In this document: piece after piece, positions 54,185-64,000 of the stretch | How the letters are laid out: every line of letters starts with the position of its first letter | Numbering within the stretch: position 1 is the stretch's first letter | Assembly: GCF_025244845.1 (NCBI RefSeq) | Contig: NZ_CP104264.1 | Span: forward strand, 310,001-374,000 | Direction: 5' to 3' | DNA: 64,000 nt | Source of the DNA: Arthrobacter sp. zg-Y1171 | GTDB taxonomy: Bacteria; Actinomycetota; Actinomycetes; Actinomycetales; Micrococcaceae | Program-made: the position numbers and the translations under genes | The notes under the pieces: model-generated | Told to the model about the DNA's origin: nothing | Seen by the model: only the letters and a program-made list of their open reading frames with translations | The model's database searches: none

Positions 54185-54330
54185 TTAGAGTAGGGGAGAG
54201 GCCCTGATTCTCTTGGATTTGTGGGACCGATCACGAATGCGGCAATAAAGGTGCGATCTTTACCGGCAAAGCGTCCCGAAAGGCACAACTAGCATCAAAA
54301 CACACCACTGACCCAACGAAGGGAAGAGTC

Positions 54331-56217
54331 ATGGGCCATGACGCGCGTCAGCTAGTTCTCGATGAGAACGGCGAGAATGCTGCAAGCCAGCCGCTGGACA
54401 GCACCACGGGAGAGGCTGCTGCACCCACCACCCACCAGGCCCTCCTTGCGTGGGTAAAAGAAGTAGCCGAGCTGACGCAGCCTGACCGCGTGTACTGGGT
54501 CGACGGTTCCGAAGAGGAAAACCGGGCCCTCACGAATGAACTCGTGGATGCGGGCACCCTGGTGCGGCTGAACCCCGAGACCTTCCCGAATTCCTTTGCT
54601 GCCTTCTCGGACCCCAAGGACGTGGCCCGGGTCGAAGAGCAGACCTTCATCTGCTCCGAAAAGCGCGAAGACGCCGGCTTCACCAATAACTGGATGGACC
54701 CGGGCGAGATGCGGGCCAAGCTCAACGGCCTCTTCGCCGGTTCCATGCGCGGGCGCACCATGTACGTGGTGCCCTTCGTTATGGGCCACCTTGCCGCGGA
54801 AGACCCGAAATTCGGCGTCGAAATCACCGACAGTGCTTACGTGGTCGCCTCCATGCGCATCATGGCCAACATCGGCACCGACGTGCTGCGCAAGATGGAA
54901 GAGCTGGACGCCTTCTTCGTGCCGGCACTCCACTCGGTAGGCTTCCCGCTGGCCGAGGGCGAAGAGGACGTCACCTGGCCCTGCAGCGACGAGAAGTGGA
55001 TCGTGCATTTCCCCGAGGACCGCTCCATCTGGTCCTACGGTTCGGGCTACGGCGGCAACGCGCTGCTGGGCAAGAAATGCTACGCCCTGCGCATTGCCTC
55101 CATCATGGCCCGGGACGAAGGCTGGCTGGCCGAGCACATGCTCATCCTCAAGCTCACCAGCCCGGAGAAGAAGGACTACTACGTCTCCGCCGCCTTCCCC
55201 TCGGCCTGCGGCAAAACCAACCTGGCGCTCCTGGACCCGACCATCGAGGGCTGGAAGGTCGAAACCCTGGGTGATGACATCACCTGGATGCGGTTCGGCA
55301 AAGAAGGCGAACTGCGTGCGGTGAACCCGGAGGCGGGCCTCTTCGGTGTCGCTCCCGGCACCGGCTGGAGTACCAACCCCAATGCCATGCGTGCCATCGC
55401 CAAGGGCAACTCCATCTTCACCAACGTGGCACTCACCGACGACGGCGGTGTCTGGTGGGAAGGCATGACGGATGAGGCGCCGGCGCACCTCACCGACTGG
55501 CTCGGGCAGGAATGGACGCCCGACGCCGGCCGCCCGGCAGCGCATCCGAACTCGCGCTTCTGCACGCCGATCGACCAGATCGACATGCTGGCAGACGAAT
55601 ACCACTCACCGAACGGGGTTCCGGTCTCGGCCATCCTGTTCGGCGGGCGCCGCAAGACCACCGTTCCCCTGGTGACGGAGGCCCGCGACTGGGCCAGCGG
55701 GATCTTCATGGGCTCCACGCTGTCCTCCGAAACCACCGCTGCCGCCGCCGGACAGGTGGGCGTGGTCCGGCGCGATCCGATGGCCATGCTTCCGTTCATG
55801 GGGTACGACGCCGGCGACTACCTGCGGCACTGGATCGAACTCAGCGGCAAGGCCAACCAGGAGAAGCTGCCGAAGATCTTCCTGGTCAACTGGTTCCGCC
55901 GCACGGCCGACGGCGGGTTCGCCTGGCCGGGCTTCGGAGACAACGCCAGGGTGCTCAAGTGGGTCATTGAACGCCTCGAGGGCAAGGCGGATGCGGTGGA
56001 AACCCCCATCGGGTTTGTGCCCACGGGGGATTCCATTGACCTCACCGGCCTGGACATGACCCCCGAGGACGTGGAGCAGGCCGTCCGCGTGGATCCGCAG
56101 GAGTGGGCCACCGAGCTGGACGGCATCGACGAGTGGTACCACCGCTTCGGTCCCACCCTGCCGCAGGAACTGAAGGACCGGCTGGCCGAGCTGAAGGACC
56201 GCTTCGCCACCGCCTGA
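54331..56217 (+). CDS. pckG: Phosphoenolpyruvate carboxykinase (GTP)
   Basis: 628 residues. P-loop FPSACGKTN with hyper-reactive C293 and K296, plus [23 protein letters not shown] and the omega-lid region characteristic of GTP-dependent PEPCK. It converts oxaloacetate and GTP to phosphoenolpyruvate, the entry step of gluconeogenesis. ATG 54331 has GAAGGGAAG 5 nt upstream. A strong terminator follows. CRP-like control upstream fits carbon-source regulation. Confidence 0.97.
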   Translation: MGHDARQLVLDENGENAASQPLDSTTGEAAAPTTHQALLAWVKEVAELTQPDRVYWVDGSEEENRALTNELVDAGTLVRLNPETFPNSFAAFSDPKDVARVEEQTFICSEKREDAGFTNNWMDPGEMRAKLNGLFAGSMRGRTMYVVPFVMGHLAAEDPKFGVEITDSAYVVASMRIMANIGTDVLRKMEELDAFFVPALHSVGFPLAEGEEDVTWPCSDEKWIVHFPEDRSIWSYGSGYGGNALLGKKCYALRIASIMARDEGWLAEHMLILKLTSPEKKDYYVSAAFPSACGKTNLALLDPTIEGWKVETLGDDITWMRFGKEGELRAVNPEAGLFGVAPGTGWSTNPNAMRAIAKGNSIFTNVALTDDGGVWWEGMTDEAPAHLTDWLGQEWTPDAGRPAAHPNSRFCTPIDQIDMLADEYHSPNGVPVSAILFGGRRKTTVPLVTEARDWASGIFMGSTLSSETTAAAAGQVGVVRRDPMAMLPFMGYDAGDYLRHWIELSGKANQEKLPKIFLVNWFRRTADGGFAWPGFGDNARVLKWVIERLEGKADAVETPIGFVPTGDSIDLTGLDMTPEDVEQAVRVDPQEWATELDGIDEWYHRFGPTLPQELKDRLAELKDRFATA

Positions 56218-56224
56218 CCCGCAG

Positions 56225-56270
56225 GCAAAAGGGAAGCCCCGCCGAAACGCCGGCGGGGCTTCCCTTTTGC
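56225..56270. terminator. 20-bp perfect hairpin terminator
   Basis: GCAAAAGGGAAGCCCCGCCG pairs perfectly with 56251-56270 (6-nt loop). A4 and T4 within the stem ends give bidirectional termination between pckG and the convergent gene at 56285. Confidence 0.9.
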
Positions 56271-56284
56271 AGTGCTAGGGCTGG

Positions 56285-56737
56285 TTACTCAGCGTCGGCC
56301 CAGACGATGGGCTCGCCGCCCTCCCAGATGGGTTCGTTGAACGTCCACTCGCCGTCCTGCTCCGAGTAGGTCTGGATGGCGGAGATGCAGACGCCTTCGG
56401 AGTGTTCGGTGACGATGTGGATGGCGTCGGTGTTTTCCTCCGGCAGGTGGATGTCGGAGAACACGGCGACCGCGCGGTTTTCGCCCTTCTGCTCGGTCAG
56501 CACCGTGTACAGGTCCTCGATCATCGAGTCCGCATCCAGGTCCTCGTCGCTGTCCTCGGGGGCGACGGCGATCATCCGCAGTTCGCCGTCGTTCTGCACC
56601 ACGAGCGCGGCCGGCAGGAACGCACCCTGCGCCTCAAGCTGCTCCTGCGTCACGCCGAGGGCGGTGCCCAGCAGGGAGTTCAGGTCCTCCTGGACCTCGG
56701 CGGAGGGCTCTGATCCGTTCAGTTCTACATCAGCCAT
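56285..56737 (-). CDS. Acidic hypothetical protein
   Basis: 150 residues, alpha/beta with strong acidic bias (EDSDEDLDADSMIEDLY). No family recognised. AAGGAAATAAC before ATG 56737. Two nt downstream of the phosphohexomutase stop, so probably cotranscribed with it. Confidence 0.7.
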   Translation of the reverse strand: MADVELNGSEPSAEVQEDLNSLLGTALGVTQEQLEAQGAFLPAALVVQNDGELRMIAVAPEDSDEDLDADSMIEDLYTVLTEQKGENRAVAVFSDIHLPEENTDAIHIVTEHSEGVCISAIQTYSEQDGEWTFNEPIWEGGEPIVWADAE

Positions 56738-56739
56738 TG

Positions 56740-58146
56740 TTATTTCCTTACTAGTTTCAATACGTGGTCGCGGACCCGCTCCATGGTGGGCAGATCCTCT
56801 GCTTCAGCGTTCAGACGCAGGAAGGGTTCGGTGTTGGACGCGCGGAGGTTGAACCACCACGAGCCGTCGTCGGCGGTGAACGTCACACCGTCGAGAGTGT
56901 CCACCGTGACGCCGTCGCGCTCGAATTCGGCGCGGACGCGGGCAACGGCGGCCGGGACATCCTCGACCCGGGAGTTCACTTCGCCGGAGGAGATGTACGG
57001 CTCGTACTCGCGGGCCAGATCCGAGAGGCTGCGGGGCTGCTCGCCCAGGGCCGCGAGCACGTGCATGGCCGCAAGCATGCCGGTGTCGGCGTTGTAGAAG
57101 TCGCGGAAGTAGTAGTGGGCGGAGTGCTCGCCGCCGAAGACGGCCCCTTCGCTGGCCATCACTGCCTTGATGAAGGAGTGGCCCACCCGGGTGCGGACGG
57201 CACGGCCGCCGTCGTGCGCCACCAGTTCGGGCACGGCGCGGGAGGTGATCAGGTTGTGGATGATCACGGGTGTCTCTTCGCCGGCGGCCTTGGCCCGGGC
57301 GATCTCGCGGCGTGCGACCAGGGCGGTGACGGCGGAGGGGCTGACCGGCTCGCCCTTTTCGTCGATCACGAAGCAGCGGTCGGCGTCGCCGTCGAAGGCG
57401 AGGCCGATGTCGGCGCCGTGTTCGACGACGGCGGCCTGCAGGTCACGCAGGTTCTCCGGCTCCAGCGGGTTGGCCGGGTGGTTCGGGAAGGACCCGTCCA
57501 GTTCAAAGTAGAGGGGAACAATGTCCAGGGGCAGCCCGGGCAGGATGCTGTCGCCAAGCACTGCGGGGGTGGTCATGCCGGCCATGCCGTTGCCCGCATC
57601 CACCACTACCTTGAGCGGCCGGATCCCGGACAGGTCCACCAGGTTGCGCAGGTACTTGGCGTAGTCGGACAGGACGTCCCGGACGGAGATGGAACCCGTG
57701 GCCGCCGCCGCCGGAATGACGCCCTCGTTCAGGTACTGCTCGGCGAGGGCCTGGATCTCCTTGAGCCCGGTCTCCGAGGAGATGGGCACGGCGCCGGCCT
57801 TGGCCATCTTGATCCCGTTGTACTGCGCCGGGTTGTGGCTTGCGGTGAAGGTCACACCGGCCGCATTCATCACTCCGCAGGCGTAGTAGAGCTCGTCGGT
57901 GGAAATCAGGTCCAGCAGGAGCACATCGGCGCCGCGGGCGGTGGCGCCGCGCGCGAAGTCGCGGATGAACTCGGGAGAGGACGGACGCATGTCACCGCCA
58001 ACCAGTACCGTCTGCCCGGACAGGCCCTGGACGTCTACAAACGCGGCCCCTACGGCCTCGACGATCTGCGGGGTGATGGTCTCGCCCACGACGCCGCGGA
58101 CGTCGTAGGCCTTGAAGGACGCGGAGAGGTCGAATGCATTGTTCAC
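56740..58146 (-). CDS. manB: Phosphomannomutase/phosphoglucomutase
   Basis: 468 residues. Catalytic S103 in TASHNPAQYNG, metal loop DGDADR (about 251-256), sugar-binding GGEHSAHYYF, and the phosphate-binding C-terminal domain (RASNTEPFLRLNAEA). It interconverts mannose or glucose 1- and 6-phosphates for nucleotide-sugar synthesis. GTG 58146 is chosen: TAGACT lies 7 nt upstream (leaderless pattern); a GTG at 58191 would add 15 residues. Confidence 0.9.
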   Translation of the reverse strand: MNNAFDLSASFKAYDVRGVVGETITPQIVEAVGAAFVDVQGLSGQTVLVGGDMRPSSPEFIRDFARGATARGADVLLLDLISTDELYYACGVMNAAGVTFTASHNPAQYNGIKMAKAGAVPISSETGLKEIQALAEQYLNEGVIPAAAATGSISVRDVLSDYAKYLRNLVDLSGIRPLKVVVDAGNGMAGMTTPAVLGDSILPGLPLDIVPLYFELDGSFPNHPANPLEPENLRDLQAAVVEHGADIGLAFDGDADRCFVIDEKGEPVSPSAVTALVARREIARAKAAGEETPVIIHNLITSRAVPELVAHDGGRAVRTRVGHSFIKAVMASEGAVFGGEHSAHYYFRDFYNADTGMLAAMHVLAALGEQPRSLSDLAREYEPYISSGEVNSRVEDVPAAVARVRAEFERDGVTVDTLDGVTFTADDGSWWFNLRASNTEPFLRLNAEAEDLPTMERVRDHVLKLVRK

Positions 58147-58153
58147 GTTGGCC

Positions 58154-58159
58154 AGTCTA
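58154..58159 (-). promoter_or_regulatory. Leaderless-type -10 hexamer
   Basis: TAGACT on the minus strand, 7 nt before the GTG at 58146. Confidence 0.4.
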
Positions 58160-58243
58160 TAGGGGGCGCCCGCCGCGGCGGTCTTGTCCACAGTTCAAAT
58201 CCGGTGCAGGGAACAGTTCCAAGGGGCTGGGATAGTGGATGGT

Positions 58244-60400
58244 ATGGAAAGCACTGATACGCAAGGCACCGCTTCTGACACTGTTTCCGAAAGCACGCGT
58301 TCGCTGCACAGCGAGGCTGTGGAGCTGCTGCGGGCGCTGGTGGGCAATGACTCCGCGGAGTTCCACCAGGACCAGTTCGAAGCCATTGAGGCCCTGGTGG
58401 CCGGCGGACGCCGCGCCCTGGTGGTCCAGCGCACCGGCTGGGGCAAGTCCGCGGTGTACTTCGTCGCCAGCCTGCTGCTGCGGGCACGGGGGGCAGGTCC
58501 CACGCTGATTGTTTCCCCGCTGCTGGCGCTGATGCGGGACCAGGTGGCCGCCGCCGCGCGGGCCGGTGTCCGCGCGGTAGCCATCAACTCCGCCAACCAG
58601 CTGGAGTGGCAGGACATTTCCGCGAAACTCGAGGCCGACGAGGTGGATGTGCTGCTGGTATCCCCGGAACGGCTGAACAATCCGGGGTTCCGCGAACAGC
58701 ACCTGCCCGAGCTGATCCGGCGCTCCGGGCTGCTGGTGATCGATGAAGCGCACTGCATCTCCGACTGGGGCCATGATTTCCGTCCGGACTACCGCCGCAT
58801 CCGCCACCTGATTGAGCGGCTGCCCTCCACGGTTCCGGTGCTGGCCACCACTGCCACGGCCAACAGCCGCGTGGTGAAGGACATTGAGGAACAGCTCGCC
58901 GCCGGCGGCGAAGACGTCTTCACCATCCGCGGCCCGCTGGCCCGCAAATCCCTGCGGCTCGGTGTCCTGCGGCTGCCCAACCCCAAGGCGCGCCTGGCCT
59001 GGCTGCTGACGCACCTGGACGAGCTGCCCGGCAGCGGCATCATCTACGCGCTGACCGTCTCCGGCGCCGAAGACACCGCCCGGCTGCTGCAGAAGGCCGG
59101 ACATCCGGTCCTTGCCTACACCGGCCGCACCGACCCGGCGGACCGGGAAGAGGCCGAAGCCGCCCTGAAGGAGAACCGGGTCAAGGCGCTGGTGGCCACC
59201 AGTGCGCTGGGCATGGGCTTCGACAAACCCGATCTGGGCTTCGTGATCCACCTGGGCGCGCCGTCGTCGCCGGTGGCGTACTACCAGCAGGTGGGTCGTG
59301 CCGGCCGTGGCACCCCGAACGCCGATGTGCTGCTGCTGCCGGGTGCGGAGGACCGTGATATCTGGCAGTACTTCGCCACATCCTCCATGCCGTCCGAGGG
59401 TCCGGCCACCGCGGTGCTCTCCGAGCTGGCCTCCGGGGAGGTGCTGTCCGTCGGTGTGCTGGAGACCCGGGTCAACCTGAAGCGCTCGCCGTTGGAACTG
59501 CTGCTGAAGGTCCTGTCCGTGGACGGCGCCGTCGAAAAGGTGTCCGGCGGCTGGCGGGGCACCGGGCAGCCGTGGCATTACGACAGGGAACGCTATGAAC
59601 GCATTGCCGCTGCCCGGGTGAAGGAACAGCAGGCGATGCTCGATTACGAGAGCACCACCGGCTGCCGCATGCAGTTCCTTTCCCAGCAGCTCGACGATCC
59701 GGCAGCCGCGCCCTGCGGGCGCTGCGACAACTGTGCCGGCCGCTGGTTCGGCGACGACGTCGCGGCGGAGGCCACCGACAACGCGGCCCAGGCGCTGGAC
59801 AAGGTTGGCGTGGAGGTGGATCCGCGCGGAATGTACCCCTCGGGCATGGACCGGCTGGGTGTGCCGGTCAAGGGCAAGATCAAGCCGGACCGGACGGTTT
59901 CCAGCGGGCGTGCCCTGGCCCGGCTGACCGACCTGGGCTGGGGCGGACGGCTGCGGGAGATCTTCGCCCCGGGCTCCGAAGACATGCCGGTGGACTCGGC
60001 ACTGCTTCACGGCTGCGTGCAGGTCCTGGCGCAGTGGGGCTGGGCCGAACGCCCGGTGGCCATTGTGTCCATTCCGTCCCGGTCCCGGCCGCAGCTGGTG
60101 GACTCGCTCGCGAGCGGCCTCTCGGAGCTTGGCCGGATTCCGTATCTGGGGACGCTCCAGCTGCCGCACGGCGGACCCGCAGGCGGCCCCGGCGGCAACA
60201 GTGCCTTCCGGCTGGCCGCCGTCTGGGACCAGTTTGCGGTTCCTCCGGAAGGGGCCGCCTGGTTCGCCGCGAACCCCGGACCGGTGCTGTTGGTGGACGA
60301 CTTCGCGGACAGCCGCTGGACCCTCACCGAAGCCGGGCGGGTGCTGCGGGAAGCCGGGGCCGAAGCGGTGCTGCCGTTCGTGCTGGCGCTGAAGGCCTAG
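58244..60400 (+). CDS. recQ: RecQ-family helicase with C-terminal PRTase-like domain
   Basis: 718 residues. Helicase core: RTGWGKS with K68 (the second G of the usual TGGGKS is W), DEAH at D167 in IDEAHCISDWGHDFRPDYR, ATTATA, and QQVGRAGRG. RecQ zinc domain: C474 and CGRCDNC. Instead of an HRDC domain, the last about 120 residues resemble a phosphoribosyltransferase: VSIPSRSRPQLVDSLASGL and the PRPP-like loop VLLVDDFADSRWTL (about 680-694). The role of that domain is unknown. ATG 58244 has GGATGG upstream; GATAGT 7 nt upstream may be a -10. Confidence 0.92.
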   Translation: MESTDTQGTASDTVSESTRSLHSEAVELLRALVGNDSAEFHQDQFEAIEALVAGGRRALVVQRTGWGKSAVYFVASLLLRARGAGPTLIVSPLLALMRDQVAAAARAGVRAVAINSANQLEWQDISAKLEADEVDVLLVSPERLNNPGFREQHLPELIRRSGLLVIDEAHCISDWGHDFRPDYRRIRHLIERLPSTVPVLATTATANSRVVKDIEEQLAAGGEDVFTIRGPLARKSLRLGVLRLPNPKARLAWLLTHLDELPGSGIIYALTVSGAEDTARLLQKAGHPVLAYTGRTDPADREEAEAALKENRVKALVATSALGMGFDKPDLGFVIHLGAPSSPVAYYQQVGRAGRGTPNADVLLLPGAEDRDIWQYFATSSMPSEGPATAVLSELASGEVLSVGVLETRVNLKRSPLELLLKVLSVDGAVEKVSGGWRGTGQPWHYDRERYERIAAARVKEQQAMLDYESTTGCRMQFLSQQLDDPAAAPCGRCDNCAGRWFGDDVAAEATDNAAQALDKVGVEVDPRGMYPSGMDRLGVPVKGKIKPDRTVSSGRALARLTDLGWGGRLREIFAPGSEDMPVDSALLHGCVQVLAQWGWAERPVAIVSIPSRSRPQLVDSLASGLSELGRIPYLGTLQLPHGGPAGGPGGNSAFRLAAVWDQFAVPPEGAAWFAANPGPVLLVDDFADSRWTLTEAGRVLREAGAEAVLPFVLALKA

Positions 60401-60418
60401 CGGCGCCCTGCGGTGCAA

Positions 60419-60452
60419 CAGCGGCGGGACGGGCGAACCCGTGCCGCCGCTG
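60419..60452. terminator. Hairpin between convergent genes
   Basis: CAGCGGC/GCCGCTG outer stem with ACGGG/CCCGT inner stem, between recQ and the hydrolase gene. No T-tract, so moderate confidence. Confidence 0.5.
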
Positions 60453-60464
60453 ACTTCCCACCGG

Positions 60465-62036
<1,572 letters not shown>

Positions 62037-62912
62037 AGGCAGCGGTAGCCTCGCCGAAATCGTGGCTGGCCAGGAACGCCGTGTTCCAGACCTGCACATA
62101 ATCCAGCCCATCCTGGACCTGCGCCTGGGTCCGCCGGTTCATCACCTGTTTGACGCCCTGCACCACCAACGGGGGATTCGCAGCTATCTGCACGGCCAGC
62201 TCGCGTCCGCGCGCGACGACGTCGTCCGCCAGTTCCGTGACCAGGCCGAGGGCCGCGGCGCGGTCGGCGTCGAAATCCTCTCCGGTCAGGGCCAGCTGCC
62301 GGGTAGCGCCTTCACCGATGATGGCGGGCAGCCGCTGCAGCGAGCCGAGATCCGCCACGATGGCTACCCGAACCTCACGGACGCTGAAGCGCGCGGTGCG
62401 GGAGGCAATACGGACGTCCGCTGCGGCAATAACGTCAATGGCTCCGCCGATGCACCAGCCGTCCACCGCTGCAATGACCGGCTTCGCGCAGCGGGCCAGC
62501 GAGGTGACGGCGTCCTGGAGGTCCTTGATCTGCCGGCGGAAACCTTCGCGCAGCTTGGCATCCATGCCGCCGGCGGCGAGCAGCGGCGCGAACACCGGAG
62601 CCATGGCGGGCAGGTCCAGGCCGTAGCTGAAACTCCCGCCGGAGCCGTAGAGCAGGACGGACCGGACGGCGTCGTCGGTGCTGAGCGCGTCAAACACTGC
62701 GGGCAGCTCGACCCAGAAATCCGGTCCCATGGCGTTGCCTTTGGAGGGTCCGATCAACTGCACTTCGGCCACGCCGTCATGAATTTCGACACTCAGGGAT
62801 TTCAGGGAAGGCAGTGAAGCGGCGCTGGACGTCATGGCATCTCCGTTGATTTGGGCGTCATTGTGCTGGACGTCAATATACCGGTCGTTTTAAGGCCCGA
62901 AGAAAGCAAAGC

Positions 62913-62918
62913 TAGGAT
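62913..62918 (+). promoter_or_regulatory. Leaderless-type -10 hexamer
   Basis: TAGGAT, 6 nt before the ATG at 62925; no clear ribosome-binding site. Confidence 0.4.
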
Positions 62919-62924
62919 CAAGGT

Positions 62925-63482
62925 ATGGAGCTTGCGGTTATCATCCTCTTCGTCCTATCCATCGCTGTTTTGAGTGCGCTCTGGGGCAGGTTCGAGAAGC
63001 GCCGCGCCGCCAACCCCAAGCCGGAGGCAGGCGCTTCCAGCGGTGCCGACGGTTCGGGCGGTGCACGCCCGGCGCGGCCGGCACGGCCTGCACGTCCCCG
63101 TCCCGAGCCGGCGGCAACCGGCACGTCGCCGCAGGCCGCCAGGGATGCTGCCGCGCTGCTGAGCGCAGATCAGCACCGGCAGATCTATGCCGCCCTCGGA
63201 CAGGGCCAGCCGGTAAAGGCGCTGAAGCTCTACGCGATGTTCACCGGCGCCGGCATCCGTGCCTCGGGGGCTGCCATCACGAACATGGCTGCGCACCCGC
63301 AGCCGTATGTACGGCCCATTCCGGACCCCGGGTCCGCGGCCACGCCCGACGCCGCGAAGCCCGGTGCTGCCGCGCCGGATGCAGCCAAACCCGCAGCCGG
63401 GGCAGAATCAGAAGCGGTCCGGGAAGAAGAGATCAGCAAATGGGCGCAGAAGCTGCGCCCCGAGGACTTCCTCAAGCCGTAG
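62925..63482 (+). CDS. Membrane-anchored protein with ribosome-L7-like helical domain, unknown
   Basis: 185 residues. One N-terminal transmembrane helix (residues 1-20), a basic stretch, a Pro/Ala/Arg-rich linker with RPARPARPARP, a short helical domain (about 78-118: ADQHRQIYAALGQGQPVKALKLYAMFTGAG) and an Ala/Pro/Lys-rich tail ending in a helix. The helical domain recalls short actinobacterial ribosomal L7/L12-like or DUF segments, but no family is assigned. Leaderless promoter pattern. Confidence 0.6.
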   Translation: MELAVIILFVLSIAVLSALWGRFEKRRAANPKPEAGASSGADGSGGARPARPARPARPRPEPAATGTSPQAARDAAALLSADQHRQIYAALGQGQPVKALKLYAMFTGAGIRASGAAITNMAAHPQPYVRPIPDPGSAATPDAAKPGAAAPDAAKPAAGAESEAVREEEISKWAQKLRPEDFLKP

Positions 63483-63523
63483 GGCACTCAGGGGCCCCGG
63501 AACTCCCAGAAGCACAGCAGGCG

Positions 63524-64000
63524 TTATCGCCCGGCCCGGCCGCCCTCGAGCAGACGCTCCCGCTGGTTCCGGCCGTCCGGACCGTACGGATAGTTGCCGA
63601 CCTGCGGGACGCTCAGCTCCGTCAGGCGCTGCTTTTCCTCGTCGGCCAGCACCAGGAACGCCGCCCCCAGGTTGTCAGCGAGCTGGTCCGTCGTGCGCGC
63701 GCCGAGGATTACCGAGGTCACTCCGGGACGGTCCGCCAGCCAGGCCAGTGCCACCTGTGCCGGCGTGGCGGAGTGTGCGGCAGCCACCGTCCGCAGTTCG
63801 TCGACGATCCGCCAGGTCCGCTCGTTGTGGCTGCGCAGGTCCCACCCCTGGAACTGCCGCGTGGGGTTGTCGCCCACGCGCGTGTTTCCGGCGGGTACCG
63901 TCTCGCGGTGGTACTTGCCGGTGAGCCAGCCGCCGGCAAGCGGCGACCAGGGCAGCAACCCCAGCCCGGCGTCGAGCGCAGCTGGAACAATCTCGGATTC
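63524..64000 (-). CDS. Aldo/keto reductase, C-terminal part
   Basis: 159 residues; the gene runs past the window end, so the N-terminus with the catalytic Asp-Tyr-Lys-His is missing. Visible are LLPWSPLAGGWLTGKY, VALAWLADRPGVTSVILGARTTDQL (NADPH-binding loop) and the C-terminal NYPYGPDGRNQ, typical of the AKR12/YhdN-like group. It reduces aldehydes or ketones with NADPH; substrate unknown. Confidence 0.88.
   Translation of the reverse strand, partial: ESEIVPAALDAGLGLLPWSPLAGGWLTGKYHRETVPAGNTRVGDNPTRQFQGWDLRSHNERTWRIVDELRTVAAAHSATPAQVALAWLADRPGVTSVILGARTTDQLADNLGAAFLVLADEEKQRLTELSVPQVGNYPYGPDGRNQRERLLEGGRAGR

Larger units (their letters stand above)
54028..54330 (+). promoter_or_regulatory. 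pckG upstream region
   Basis: 303 bp without a gene. It contains an 8-bp hairpin (54046-54065), the palindrome TAGACCGGTCTA (54157-54168) and a CRP/GlxR-like site (54169-54184). Confidence 0.55.

Overview
The window is about 64 kb of high-GC chromosome (roughly two-thirds G+C) with densely packed genes on both strands. It looks like an actinobacterium of the Micrococcaceae, most like Arthrobacter. The grounds are the gene families seen: an adjacent lhr-nei2 pair, GTP-dependent PEP carboxykinase, a GAF-ANTAR protein, YhgE/Pip, a DUF4232-type lipoprotein and YcnI. Many genes also lack a Shine-Dalgarno sequence but have a TANNNT hexamer 6-7 nt before the start codon, the actinobacterial leaderless-promoter pattern. 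No phage, transposase or CRISPR array was seen.

Layout. 1-12 kb: 3' end of an Fpg/Nei glycosylase, a large secreted subtilase, a PdxK-type pyridoxine kinase, a TetR repressor with a palindromic operator, a queuosine-precursor transporter (YhhQ) and a divergent tRNA-guanine transglycosylase, a FUSC-like membrane protein, a NUDIX protein. 12-23 kb: YdeI-like protein, class II amidotransferase, GH76-like glycosidase, an SDR/acyl-CoA dehydrogenase pair, 1.1 kb of non-coding repeats (17.04-18.16 kb), small acidic proteins, RluA-type pseudouridine synthase, SulP transporter, Ser/Thr kinase, MarR regulator. 23.4-28 kb: a DtxR/IdeR-boxed iron-siderophore uptake operon (binding lipoprotein, permease, ATPase) ending in a translationally coupled protein of unknown function with two similar halves. 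28-39 kb: lysE/lysG-type pair, nei2-lhr, lipoprotein, YcnI copper-type pair, rlmH, patatin. 39.9-44.8 kb: a lower-GC segment next to tRNA-Ser(CGA), with a nuclease-like protein and a three-gene phospholipid operon (CDP-alcohol phosphatidyltransferase, PlsC-type acyltransferase, CdsA-type cytidylyltransferase) resembling E. coli ynbA/ynbB. 45-54 kb: flavin-type stress protein, tadA/upp, a winged-helix regulator behind a 550-bp leader full of palindromes, SixA-like phosphatase, YhgE/Pip exporter with a degenerate ABC ATPase, a disulfide oxidoreductase, GAF-ANTAR regulator, tRNA-Arg(ACG). 54-64 kb: pckG behind a CRP-like site, phosphohexomutase, RecQ helicase with a C-terminal phosphoribosyltransferase-like domain, hydrolase, enoyl-CoA hydratase family protein, 3' part of an aldo/keto reductase.

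Genes that plausibly work together: yhhQ with tgt (queuine salvage); TadA with tRNA-Arg(ACG), its expected substrate; nei2 with lhr (DNA repair); the iron operon under its IdeR box; the phospholipid trio. The less ordinary items are the coupled unknown protein of the iron operon, the divergent TGT pocket, the RecQ fusion, the degenerate ATPase beside YhgE, the phospholipid trio and the repeat-rich intergenic region.
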